From: JBBRSC01 sp038245795
GTDB taxonomy: Bacteria > Actinomycetota > Acidimicrobiia > Acidimicrobiales > Microtrichaceae
Assembly (NCBI GenBank): GCA_038245795.1
Contig: JBBRSC010000070.1
Coordinates: forward strand, 1 to 13,555
Direction: 5' to 3'
Length of the DNA stretch: 13,555 bases
A program made the translations under genes and the position numbers. The notes under the pieces were generated by a model. That model searched no databases. It was not told the DNA's origin and saw only the letters and a list, made by a program, of their open reading frames with translations. Positions within the stretch are counted from its first letter, which is position 1. Each line of letters starts with the position of its first letter. Positions 1 to 5,349 of this stretch are shown here, piece after piece.

Positions 1-141
1 GCCCAGGCGACGGTGAACACGTTCGAGTCCCGGAGCGGATCCATCGGCGGCTCGAACAGTTGCTCCTGGCACAAGTTGGTGACAAACGATCCGGGTCGAG
101 ATCGGACGATATCGGCCGACCAGCTCGGCGTCCCACGCCGT

Positions 142-1275
142 TCAGTCTGGTCCGCGAAGAAGCGCTGCGAGGTCGTTCGCCGCGGCCTGGTCTTTGGGGC
201 GAAGGACCTTCGCGTAGATGTTCATCGTCGTCGAGACCTGGGCATGGCCGAGCCTCTGAGCGACGGTGACGGGGTCGTATCCGGCGCCGATGAGTTGGGT
301 GGCGACGTAGTGGCGGAGGTCATGCAACCGAGTCGTGCCCAGGCCGACCTCGTGGCGCAGCCGTCGCACGGCGTTGGTCGCCTTCTCCGGCCGCATCGGC
401 GCCGATCCGTCCGCGGCTTCGGAGACGATGTAGGCGTCAGGTGCGAGGGGCAACCCACACGCCGCGGCTCGAGCCTCGACGGTCACCCGGTAGTCAGCAA
501 GAACCTGCAGCGTGCCGTCATCGAGCGATATCGCTCGCTCCGAGTGAGTCTTGGTGTCCTTGACGACCAGATTTCCGGCAACGTCGACGACGCCGCGCTT
601 GACGACGATCACACTTCGACCGACGTCGATGTCGGCCCATCGCAAGCCACACACCTCGCTTCGGCGCGCGCCGAGCAATGCCGCCAAGCGAATGAACATT
701 CCCATCTCGACCGACTCGGCCTCGGCGAGGGCCAGCAGTTCGCGCACCTTCTCGGGCGACGGCGGTTCGATTCTCGACTGGGTGGCCTTCGGAAGCGTTG
801 CATCGCGCGCCGGGTTGTGGGGAATCCACCGCCACTTCACCGCTTGGCCCAACGCCCCACTGATGATGGCATGGAGTTGTCGTATCGTCGCCGGCGCCAG
901 GTGATCCTCCACCGTGAGTCGCAGGTAGTACTCATCGAGATCGGCCGCACCCAGTGAGTCGAGCGTCTTCCAGCCGATGTCGGGCGCGATCCTCCGGTTG
1001 ATTGTCCGCCGATACTCCCGAGCGGTCGTGGGCGAAATTTTCGGCGCCTTCTGCTCCCACCATTTTTCGAGCAGTACGTCGAGCCGGACCTTCGCGCCGG
1101 ATTGGTCGCCGGCATCGATCTGCGCCACGAGCCGGGTGAGTTCCCGCTCGGCCTGCCGTTTCGTGCCGGCGAACGATGTGCTCCGTTGGCGCCGACGTCC
1201 GGTAACGGAGTCCCGGGGAAGCGGCACGCGCAGTTCCCAGTGGCCGGGTTTCAGCTCCCTGAGGCTGCCTCGCAT
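142..1275 (-). CDS. Tyrosine-recombinase integrase of an integrated element
   Basis: A site-specific recombinase of the lambda-integrase family (377 aa) that would insert and excise a mobile element by a covalent phosphotyrosine intermediate. Residues 1-60 (start MRGSLRELKPGHWELRV) resemble the AP2-like arm-DNA-binding domain common in actinobacterial integrases, about 65-155 is the SAM-like core-binding domain, and the rest is the catalytic domain. Visible catalytic residues: R204 in GARRSE, K242 in the DTKTHSER beta-hairpin, H318 and R321 in HDLRH, H344 in RLGH and nucleophile Y354. All are present, so the enzyme looks intact. The ATG at 1275 fits where homologues start; the GGTGGG just before it is a possible but poor ribosome site and is part of a repeat. 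The gene starts about 110 bp from the 3' end of a tRNA-Lys gene and reads away from it, the usual layout at a tRNA attachment site. Family assignment is very secure; the tRNA target is inferred. Confidence 0.96.
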   Translation of the reverse strand: MRGSLRELKPGHWELRVPLPRDSVTGRRRQRSTSFAGTKRQAERELTRLVAQIDAGDQSGAKVRLDVLLEKWWEQKAPKISPTTAREYRRTINRRIAPDIGWKTLDSLGAADLDEYYLRLTVEDHLAPATIRQLHAIISGALGQAVKWRWIPHNPARDATLPKATQSRIEPPSPEKVRELLALAEAESVEMGMFIRLAALLGARRSEVCGLRWADIDVGRSVIVVKRGVVDVAGNLVVKDTKTHSERAISLDDGTLQVLADYRVTVEARAAACGLPLAPDAYIVSEAADGSAPMRPEKATNAVRRLRHEVGLGTTRLHDLRHYVATQLIGAGYDPVTVAQRLGHAQVSTTMNIYAKVLRPKDQAAANDLAALLRGPD

Positions 1276-1315
1276 CCCACCAACGTAGAACCAATTGGTG
1301 GGATTTTGGTGGGAT
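1274..1315. repeat. Three copies of a 10-bp repeat at the integrase start
   Basis: ATCCCACCAA lies at 1274-1283, overlapping the integrase start codon, and its reverse complement TTGGTGGGAT lies twice at 1295-1304 and 1306-1315. A CCAATTGG palindrome (1291-1298) overlaps the first inverted copy. One inverted and two direct copies packed between the integrase gene and the tRNA are what arm-type binding sites for an integrase N-terminal domain, or an autoregulatory operator, would look like. The repeats are seen directly; the binding role is inferred. Confidence 0.65.
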
Positions 1316-1352
1316 TTCTCCGCCGAGTTCGACAGAGAGCCGAAGTCGAACG

Positions 1353-1375
1353 GCTCGAAACCCCTTATTTCGAGC
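1353..1375. repeat. 8-bp inverted repeat between integrase and tRNA-Lys
   Basis: GCTCGAAA (1353-1360) and TTTCGAGC (1368-1375) form a perfect 8-bp inverted repeat around a 7-nt spacer, just beyond the tRNA-Lys 3' end. It could be the transcription stop of the tRNA-Lys unit (no T-tract is present), or a pair of core sites for the recombinase, since such sites are inverted repeats around about 7 bp. Neither role can be decided from the window. Confidence 0.4.
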
Positions 1376-1384
1376 GGGTTTCGG

Positions 1385-1460
1385 TGGTGCGCCCCCTCGG
1401 ACTTGAACCGAGAACCTGCGGATTAAGAGTCCGTTGCTCTGCCAATTGAGCTAGAGGCGC
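1385..1460 (-). tRNA. tRNA-Lys (anticodon CTT)
   Basis: On the minus strand a complete cloverleaf can be drawn. The acceptor stem is GCGCCTC/GGGGCGC with one T-G pair, the D arm is GCTC...GAGC, the anticodon loop CTCTTAA reads CTT, and the T arm is CTCGG-TTCAAGT-CCGAG. The outermost anticodon-stem pair is an A-C mismatch. The discriminator A is at 1388 and the CCA tail is encoded at 1385-1387. It reads AAG lysine codons. Its 3' end faces the integrase gene, so it is the likely attachment site of the element to the left. Confidence 0.95.
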
Positions 1461-1465
1461 TTGCG

Positions 1466-1545
1466 GGGCCGCACGGTAGCACGGCCCATATTCGGAGCGA
1501 CAAGCCCGCTCGGCCGAGTCTCCTCGTCCGAACGAGCTTTCGCTC
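1466..1545 (-). other. Spacer between tRNA-His and tRNA-Lys with small hairpins
   Basis: The spacer holds a 6-bp stem GGGCCG/CGGCCC (1466-1471 with 1482-1487, loop 10 nt) directly before tRNA-Lys. It also holds two overlapping tetraloop hairpins just after tRNA-His: GAGC-GAAA-GCTC (minus strand, 1534-1545) and CTCGT-TCGG-ACGAG (1523-1536). They may guide end processing of a joint His-Lys tRNA precursor or stop transcription weakly; no T-tract follows. No gene is seen here. Confidence 0.3.
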
Positions 1546-1623
1546 TGGGGTGAGTGAGGGGTCTCGAACCCCCGGCCTCCAGTACCACAAACTGGCGCTC
1601 TAACCAACTGAGCTACACCCACC
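1546..1623 (-). tRNA. tRNA-His (anticodon GTG)
   Basis: Minus-strand cloverleaf with acceptor GTGGGTG/CACTCAC, D arm GCTC...GAGC, anticodon stem CCAGT/ACTGG around loop TTGTGGT (anticodon GTG), and T arm GGGGG-TTCGAGA-CCCCT. The histidine identity signature is present: an extra G at position -1 (complement of 1623) opposite discriminator C73 (complement of 1549). The CCA end is encoded at 1546-1548. It lies upstream of tRNA-Lys on the same strand and may be transcribed with it. Confidence 0.95.
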
Positions 1624-1684
1624 ATGGGAGAGCAGATAGTAACTCGCGAGTCGCCTCGCCACGAATGAGTACGCTCATGCGGTC

Positions 1685-1758
1685 GCCTCCGTAGCTCAGT
1701 TGGATCGAGCAGTCGGTTTCTACCCGAACGGCCGTGGGTTCGAATCCTGCCGGGGGCA
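1685..1758 (+). tRNA. tRNA-Arg (anticodon TCT)
   Basis: Plus-strand cloverleaf with acceptor GCCTCCG/CGGGGGC, D arm GCTC...GAGC, anticodon loop TTTCTAC (anticodon TCT, reads AGA), T arm GTGGG-TTCGAAT-CCTGC and discriminator A1758. The outermost anticodon-stem pair (G-A) is not Watson-Crick. Unlike its two neighbours on the other strand, CCA is not encoded (ACT follows). It ends 34 bp before the start codon of the LLM oxidoreductase, so the two may share a transcript. Confidence 0.93.
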
Positions 1759-1792
1759 CTCGCTCCGACCCCCACCCCGAACCGAGGACCTC

Positions 1793-2581
1793 ATGGCACG
1801 CAAAGCTCACATCGGCGTTCAGCTTCACCCTCAGCACGCCACCATCGACGAACTGCGTGATGCGTGGGTACGCGCAGACGGGCTCGAACTCGACAGCATC
1901 TGGACGTGGGACCATTTCTTTCCGCTCTATGGGGATCCGGCCGGGGAGCACTTCGAGGGAATGTCGCTGCTCGCCGCCATGGCCGCCACCACATCGCACG
2001 CCCAGCTCGGGCTGATGGTGACCTGCAACTCGTACCGCAATCCCGAACTCCTCGCAGACATGTACCGCACGATCGACCAGATCTCTGGTGGACGCGTCTA
2101 CCTCGGCATCGGCTCTGGTTGGTTCGAGCGCGACTACGACGAGTACGGCTATCCGTTCCTCACAGCGCGCAAGCGGTTGGCCAAGCTCGAAGAGGATCTG
2201 CCACGCATCAAGCGCCGCCTGGCAGTGTTGAACCCAGCTCCCATGGGGAAGCTTCCTATTCTGATCGGGGGATCAGGTGAGAAGGTGACGCTCCGACTGG
2301 TGGCCGAACAGGCCGACGCGTGGAACACCTTTGGTCCGCCCGAGCTCTACGCCGCCAAGAATGCCGTGCTCAACGAATGGTGCGACAAGGTGGGGCGTCC
2401 GCGAACCGAAGTCGAGCGGACGGTGTGTGTCGGCAAAGAAGACATCGGCCGCTTCGACGAATACCTCGATGCGGGGGCGACTCACCTGATCATGATGCAT
2501 GGGGTCCAGATGCCCGGAGGCGAGCGCACCGGATTCGATTTCGAAGCGCTTGAGGCGCTCCTCGCCTGGGCTGAAGGCTGA
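1793..2581 (+). CDS. LLM-class F420-dependent oxidoreductase
   Basis: A luciferase-like monooxygenase-superfamily TIM-barrel flavin/F420 enzyme (262 aa). Such proteins move hydride between reduced F420 (or FMN) and an organic substrate; the substrate cannot be read from sequence. Typical motifs in order: HIGVQLHPQ (beta-1, residues 6-14), WTWDHFFPLYGDP (37-49), CNSYRNPELLADM (78-90), the family hallmark SGGRVYLGIGSGW (98-110) followed by ERDYDEYGYPF, and PILIGGSGEK (155-164) with ADAWNTFGPP (174-183) for phosphate and cofactor binding. The open frame extends upstream to 1700 but that part is the tRNA-Arg gene. The ATG at 1793, with GAGGAC just before it, gives the normal family N-terminus. 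It resembles the group represented by Rv1855c of M. tuberculosis; that placement is from memory. It converges with the first pilin gene and no link to pili is evident. Confidence 0.92.
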   Translation: MARKAHIGVQLHPQHATIDELRDAWVRADGLELDSIWTWDHFFPLYGDPAGEHFEGMSLLAAMAATTSHAQLGLMVTCNSYRNPELLADMYRTIDQISGGRVYLGIGSGWFERDYDEYGYPFLTARKRLAKLEEDLPRIKRRLAVLNPAPMGKLPILIGGSGEKVTLRLVAEQADAWNTFGPPELYAAKNAVLNEWCDKVGRPRTEVERTVCVGKEDIGRFDEYLDAGATHLIMMHGVQMPGGERTGFDFEALEALLAWAEG

Positions 2582-2616
2582 CCGTTCCTCAACATCTCGG
2601 TCGAGAACTCCTCGCC

Positions 2617-3141
2617 TCAGAATCCGTCAGCGTTGGTTGCGAACTTCTGGGCATCGGTGCCGATGCACTGCTCCTGTTCGGCGGAGCCGTACTTGTGGCC
2701 TTCGTAGCCGGTGTGGTTGCCGTAGCCGTAGATATAGAAACACTTGCCGGATTCACTCTTGGCAGCGAACCCGAGCCATCCACCATCTCCACCTTCGGGG
2801 TCGTTTCCGCCGCCGATGGAAATGATCTTGGGACCGTTGGAAGCCGCCCCGTCGACAACAAAGTCAAGGGACCCTTCGTACGTCTTCAACTGCGACACGA
2901 TGTCCCCATCTCCACCCACGTTGCCGCCGGCATCAACCTGGGCGACGACCGTCTCCAACGCGAGGCGCAACGACGTCTTGGCGACCGCGTCCTGACCGCG
3001 CTCCCGCGCCCCGAGGAACGTCGGGATGGCGATGGCCAGCAGGATGCCGATGATCAGCACCACGACCATCAGCTCGATGAGGGTGAACGCCGATTCTGAT
3101 CCCGATGACCGATGGCGGAGGCGACGGATTTGACGAGTCAT
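2617..3141 (-). CDS. Type IV major-type pilin (prepilin), first copy
   Basis: A 174-aa prepilin. An 18-residue basic leader (MTRQIRRLRHRSSGSESA) precedes the type III signal FTLIELMVVVLIIGILLAIAIP, with the conserved Glu at mature position 5. Mature length would be about 156 aa, normal for a T4a pilin. The residue before the cut is Ala18 instead of the usual Gly; the paralogue at 3330-3800 has Gly. The globular part is glycine-rich (GGGNDPEGGDGG near 110-121) and holds two cysteines, C134 and C159, which could form the C-terminal disulfide loop. An in-frame upstream extension exists, but ATG 3141, preceded by GGGAG and AGGTT, gives a proper leader. It sits downstream of the second pilin and pilC on the same strand, separated by hairpins. 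It would be a filament subunit or an alternative pilin. Confidence 0.93.
   Translation of the reverse strand: MTRQIRRLRHRSSGSESAFTLIELMVVVLIIGILLAIAIPTFLGARERGQDAVAKTSLRLALETVVAQVDAGGNVGGDGDIVSQLKTYEGSLDFVVDGAASNGPKIISIGGGNDPEGGDGGWLGFAAKSESGKCFYIYGYGNHTGYEGHKYGSAEQEQCIGTDAQKFATNADGF
3023..3071. repeat. 49-bp exact repeat shared by the two pilin genes, copy 1
   Basis: This stretch encodes the hydrophobic helix of the first pilin and is identical over 49 bp to 3694-3742 in the second pilin, third codon positions included. Similarity at lower identity continues on both sides (about 2986-3090 against 3655-3760). Confidence 0.9.
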
Positions 3142-3232
3142 GGAACCTGCTCCCGGTGTGAAGATCGAGCGCAGTGAACTACCGCGCCCACTTCCCATCG
3201 GCGCGATCACCTGGCAGTTGAGGACTCGCGCA

Positions 3233-3303
3233 GATGTCTGGCTGACATCAGGGATTCGATCCCAGAAAACGACAGCGGCCCAGTCGGCAGAACCGACCGG
3301 GCC
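3233..3303 (-). promoter_or_regulatory. Run of three inverted repeats upstream of first pilin
   Basis: The 188-bp gap between the two pilin genes contains three packed inverted repeats. They are GATGTC-TGGCT-GACATC (3233-3249), GGGAT-TCG-ATCCC (3251-3263) and the strong hairpin at 3277-3303. The last can end the upstream pilin transcript; the other two lie 92-122 bp before the start codon of the first pilin and may be operators or leader hairpins. Seen in sequence; function inferred. Confidence 0.45.
3277..3303 (-). terminator. Hairpin after the second pilin gene, likely terminator
   Basis: GGCCC-A-GTCGG-CAGAA-CCGAC-C-GGGCC forms two 5-bp GC-rich stems stacked over one A/C mismatch, with a 5-nt loop. 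On the minus strand it starts 26 nt after the stop codon of the second pilin and is followed by a TTTT at 3269-3266. It is a plausible intrinsic terminator, or a stability element that adjusts the ratio of the two pilin mRNAs. The T-tract is short and 7 nt away, so termination may be partial. Confidence 0.55.
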
Positions 3304-3329
3304 ACAGGTGTGTGTTCAGCTGTTGCTGA

Positions 3330-3800
3330 TCACCAACCGGCGCCGGATGCGCTGTCAGCGTTCTTGGCGTTGCAGTCACCCGAGTTGGTGGTCGTGGCAT
3401 AGCTGACGGTTCCCGAGTTATCCGTCTTGATCTGGAAACACGTCCCCGAGTCGGACATCGCCGCTGCCGACCACGTCGTGTCTTGGCCGAGGACCGAGAT
3501 GGACTTGGGACCGCCGGAGGTCTGATCCTCGGGGAGATAGCTGAGCCCGCCTTCGGCGATGGCCATGCCCTTGGCGTCCGCGCCGCCGAATGTCTGACGA
3601 TCCGTGAAAATCACGTTGGCGGCGGTGAGAGCGTTGCGCAGGCTTGTCTTGGAGACCGAGTCCTGACCGCGCTGGCGAGCCCCGAGGAAGGTGGGGATGG
3701 CGATGGCCAGCAGGATGCCGATGATCAGCACCACGACCATCAATTCAATGAGCGTGAAGCCACGATCGCTCTTCTGTGGCTTGCGGAGTGTCTTGAGCAT
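3330..3800 (-). CDS. Type IV major-type pilin (prepilin), second copy
   Basis: A 156-aa prepilin with a 14-residue leader ending in Gly (MLKTLRKPQKSDRG) and the classic FTLIELMVVVLIIGILLAIAIP helix, Glu at mature position 5; mature length is about 142 aa. Residues 15-50 are nearly identical to the first pilin (FLGARQRGQDSVSKTSLRNAL against FLGARERGQDAVAKTSLRLAL), while the globular parts differ. C121 (DSGTCFQI) and C143 (GDCNAK) match the cysteine pair of the paralogue, so a C-terminal disulfide loop is likely. The start has a good ribosome site (AAAGGA, 8 nt upstream). It lies 216 bp after pilC on the same strand with a hairpin-rich leader, and with its canonical cleavage site and strong ribosome site is the better candidate for the main subunit. 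Confidence 0.95.
   Translation of the reverse strand: MLKTLRKPQKSDRGFTLIELMVVVLIIGILLAIAIPTFLGARQRGQDSVSKTSLRNALTAANVIFTDRQTFGGADAKGMAIAEGGLSYLPEDQTSGGPKSISVLGQDTTWSAAAMSDSGTCFQIKTDNSGTVSYATTTNSGDCNAKNADSASGAGW
3694..3742. repeat. 49-bp exact repeat shared by the two pilin genes, copy 2
   Basis: Identical to 3023-3071; it codes for the N-terminal helix of the second pilin. Perfect identity including synonymous positions suggests recent duplication or gene conversion in this segment. Confidence 0.9.
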
Positions 3801-3870
3801 GGATGTTTTCCTTTGATTGGACCCTGGGAGAGGGATTCCTGGTGAGTCGCAGTGATCGTTGGACGAGGTT

Positions 3871-3988
3871 CCATGACCCTCAGCGGCTCATGGCTTCCGA
3901 CTCACACCCTGTCGGACCGTCCCCGGGGGGACTTGAGACACCGGCAAACATTTCCGGCGCAAATATCCGAACGGCCCAAGGGGGTCTC
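3871..3988 (-). promoter_or_regulatory. Structured leader upstream of second pilin (tandem hairpins)
   Basis: The 216-bp gap between pilC and the second pilin contains no open frame I would call. It does contain four consecutive inverted repeats. From the pilin side they are CCATGA/TCATGG (3871-3876 with 3888-3893), TCCGAC/GTCGGA (3896-3901 with 3911-3916), GTCCCC/GGGGAC (3919-3924 with 3927-3932), and an outer GAGAC/GTCTC stem extended by CC/GG across one mismatch (3935-3942 with 3981-3988). The first three are separated by only 2 nt. As minus-strand RNA they could fold into a chain of hairpins ending about 70 nt before the start codon. Possible roles: terminator after pilC, attenuator, 5' stabiliser of an abundant pilin mRNA, or an RNA sensor. 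The pairings are seen; the role is inferred. Confidence 0.45.
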
Positions 3989-4016
3989 GCGCAGATGGAT
4001 GGCATCGTGGCGTTGC

Positions 4017-5234
4017 CTACTTGACGAGGGAGATCGCCTTGAACATCGGGAGGTACACGGACATGAGGATTCCGCCGACTGTTACGCCCATGGCGACGAT
4101 CAGCAACGGCTCCAGCAACGACGTCAATGCCTCGACCGTGGTGTTGACCTCCAGCTCGTACATCTCGGCGATCTTGTTCAACATTCCCTCGAGGTCACCG
4201 CTCTCCTCGCCCACGCCGACCATCTGCACCACCATCTCGGTGAACACGGGTTGCTCGGCCATCGCCGCCGACATGGAACCACCGGCGCTGACCATGCGTG
4301 AAATCTCGCCGACGTTCGCGGCGACAAAGTCGTTGCCAGCCGTGCCCTTCGCGATGTCGAGCGCGCTCACAGCGGGGACGCCGGTCGACACCAGCACCGA
4401 CAGAGATTGGCTGAAACGGGCGAGCGCTGTCAGTCTCGCAAGCTTGCCGAACACCGGCAGTCGAAGCTTGAACGTGTCCCAACGGAGCCGCCCGCTCTCA
4501 GACCTCTTCCATCGCCGGAAGCGCCAGATAGACGCCACCATCAGCAGGAAGATGATGGGGAAATAGCTCGTCAGTAACCCGGACAGGCCCATGACGATTC
4601 GAGTCGGCAACGGCAGCGTGCCGCCGAGATCCTTGAAGATTCCAGCGAAGGTCGGGATCAGGAACATCAGCATGGCGAAGACGCAACAGATGATGAGGAA
4701 TCCGACCGCCGTCGGATAGGCCATGGCGCTCTTGACCTTCTTTCGCAGGCGGGCCTGGCTCTCGGTGGCATGCGCGAGTCGTTCGAGGACGAGTGGGAGG
4801 GACCCGGCGCTCTCGCCGGCCTTCACCATCGAGATGTAGAAGTCCGAGAACCACTCTGACTGGCGGGCCATGGCTTCGGACAGCTGCTCGCCGTTCTCGA
4901 TGTCGCCCTTGATCATCTTGATAGCGGCCTTGAACCCTTTGTGCTCAGTTTGGGCCTCGAGGACCTTCAAGCAACGGACAATTGGGGTCCCGGCGGAGGT
5001 CATCGTGGCGAACTGTCGACTGAAGAGCGAGAGCGCCTCGATCTTCTTGCCGTTGAAACCGGGAATCGACAGTTCCTTCTGCGCAAACTGCGCGCGTTTC
5101 GGCGACACCGACACTGGTCGGAGCCCCATTCGTCGAACACGCTCCGCTACTGCCTCGGAGGATTCGCCGGGCAGCACCCCCCGTTGCATCTCGCCGCTCT
5201 GATCGATGGCCCGGTAGGCGAAAATTGTGTTCAC
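4017..5234 (-). CDS. pilC: Type IV pilus inner-membrane platform protein PilC (GspF family)
   Basis: The polytopic membrane platform on which PilB drives pilin polymerisation. From the GTG at 5234 it is 405 aa, the usual PilC length. The N-terminus NTIFAYRAIDQSGEMQRG matches the family opening (FxYxAxDxxGxxxxG). Two GspF domains follow: about 65-185 (LFSRQFATMTSAGTPIVRCL, KAGESAGSL) and about 265-390 (LARFSQSLSVLVSTGVPAV, GVGEESGDL). Membrane helices lie around VGFLIICCVFAMLMFLIPTF, a second stretch beginning MGLSGLLTSYFPIIFLLMVA, and a C-terminal one, LLIVAMGVTVGGILMSVYLP. The frame is open to an ATG at 5288, which would add 18 basic residues unlike the family. No clear ribosome site precedes either start, so the start is uncertain. 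It is divergent from pilB and upstream of the pilins on the same strand. Confidence 0.94.
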   Translation of the reverse strand: MNTIFAYRAIDQSGEMQRGVLPGESSEAVAERVRRMGLRPVSVSPKRAQFAQKELSIPGFNGKKIEALSLFSRQFATMTSAGTPIVRCLKVLEAQTEHKGFKAAIKMIKGDIENGEQLSEAMARQSEWFSDFYISMVKAGESAGSLPLVLERLAHATESQARLRKKVKSAMAYPTAVGFLIICCVFAMLMFLIPTFAGIFKDLGGTLPLPTRIVMGLSGLLTSYFPIIFLLMVASIWRFRRWKRSESGRLRWDTFKLRLPVFGKLARLTALARFSQSLSVLVSTGVPAVSALDIAKGTAGNDFVAANVGEISRMVSAGGSMSAAMAEQPVFTEMVVQMVGVGEESGDLEGMLNKIAEMYELEVNTTVEALTSLLEPLLIVAMGVTVGGILMSVYLPMFKAISLVK

Positions 5235-5312
5235 GGTTCGTTGTCGGCGCGAGCGCATCGAATTGTGAGAATCAGTTTGGACGCCCAATCACGCCCTGAC
5301 CACGAGTGGACT

Positions 5313-5338
5313 CCTCAATTTGAGGTCGGATCGTCCGA
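5313..5338. promoter_or_regulatory. Two adjacent palindromes between divergent pilC and pilB
   Basis: CCTCAA-T-TTGAGG (5313-5325) is a perfect 13-bp palindrome and is followed without a gap by TCGGA-TCG-TCCGA (5326-5338). They sit 11 bp before the pilB ATG in the region shared by the two divergent genes. Likely a binding site for a regulator that sets both, or small hairpins in the pilB leader. Seen directly; role inferred. Confidence 0.4.
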
Positions 5339-5349
5339 TTCAGAACTCG

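Noticed and set aside
1..141. A possible minus-strand gene start at the left edge (ATG at 44, MDPLRDSNVFTVAW) or a plus-strand coding tail
   Set aside because: Only a few codons are visible, all frames here are open by high GC, and there is no well-spaced ribosome site. The stretch is left unassigned; sequence to the left is needed.
13..957. A 314-codon open frame on the plus strand
   Set aside because: It is antisense to the integrase, which has all catalytic motifs; the plus-strand protein is arginine-rich and looks like nothing known.
1365..1999. Open frames across the tRNA genes on both strands
   Set aside because: They translate tRNA sequence (for example LGLEPRTCGLRV and PPAGFEPTAVRVETD type peptides), a common artefact of tRNA genes.
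2580..2602. GACCG/CGGTC inverted repeat after the LLM oxidoreductase as a terminator
   Set aside because: Only 5 bp with a 13-nt loop and no T-tract; too weak to call.
3935..3988. Plus-strand resemblance to a c-di-GMP-I (GEMM) riboswitch (GGCAAAC, GCGCAAA, CGGCCCAA within a GAGAC/GTCTC stem)
   Set aside because: The strand faces the antisense of pilC rather than a gene, and I could not place the second helix or the expected tetraloop and receptor. The resemblance is only a few short words.
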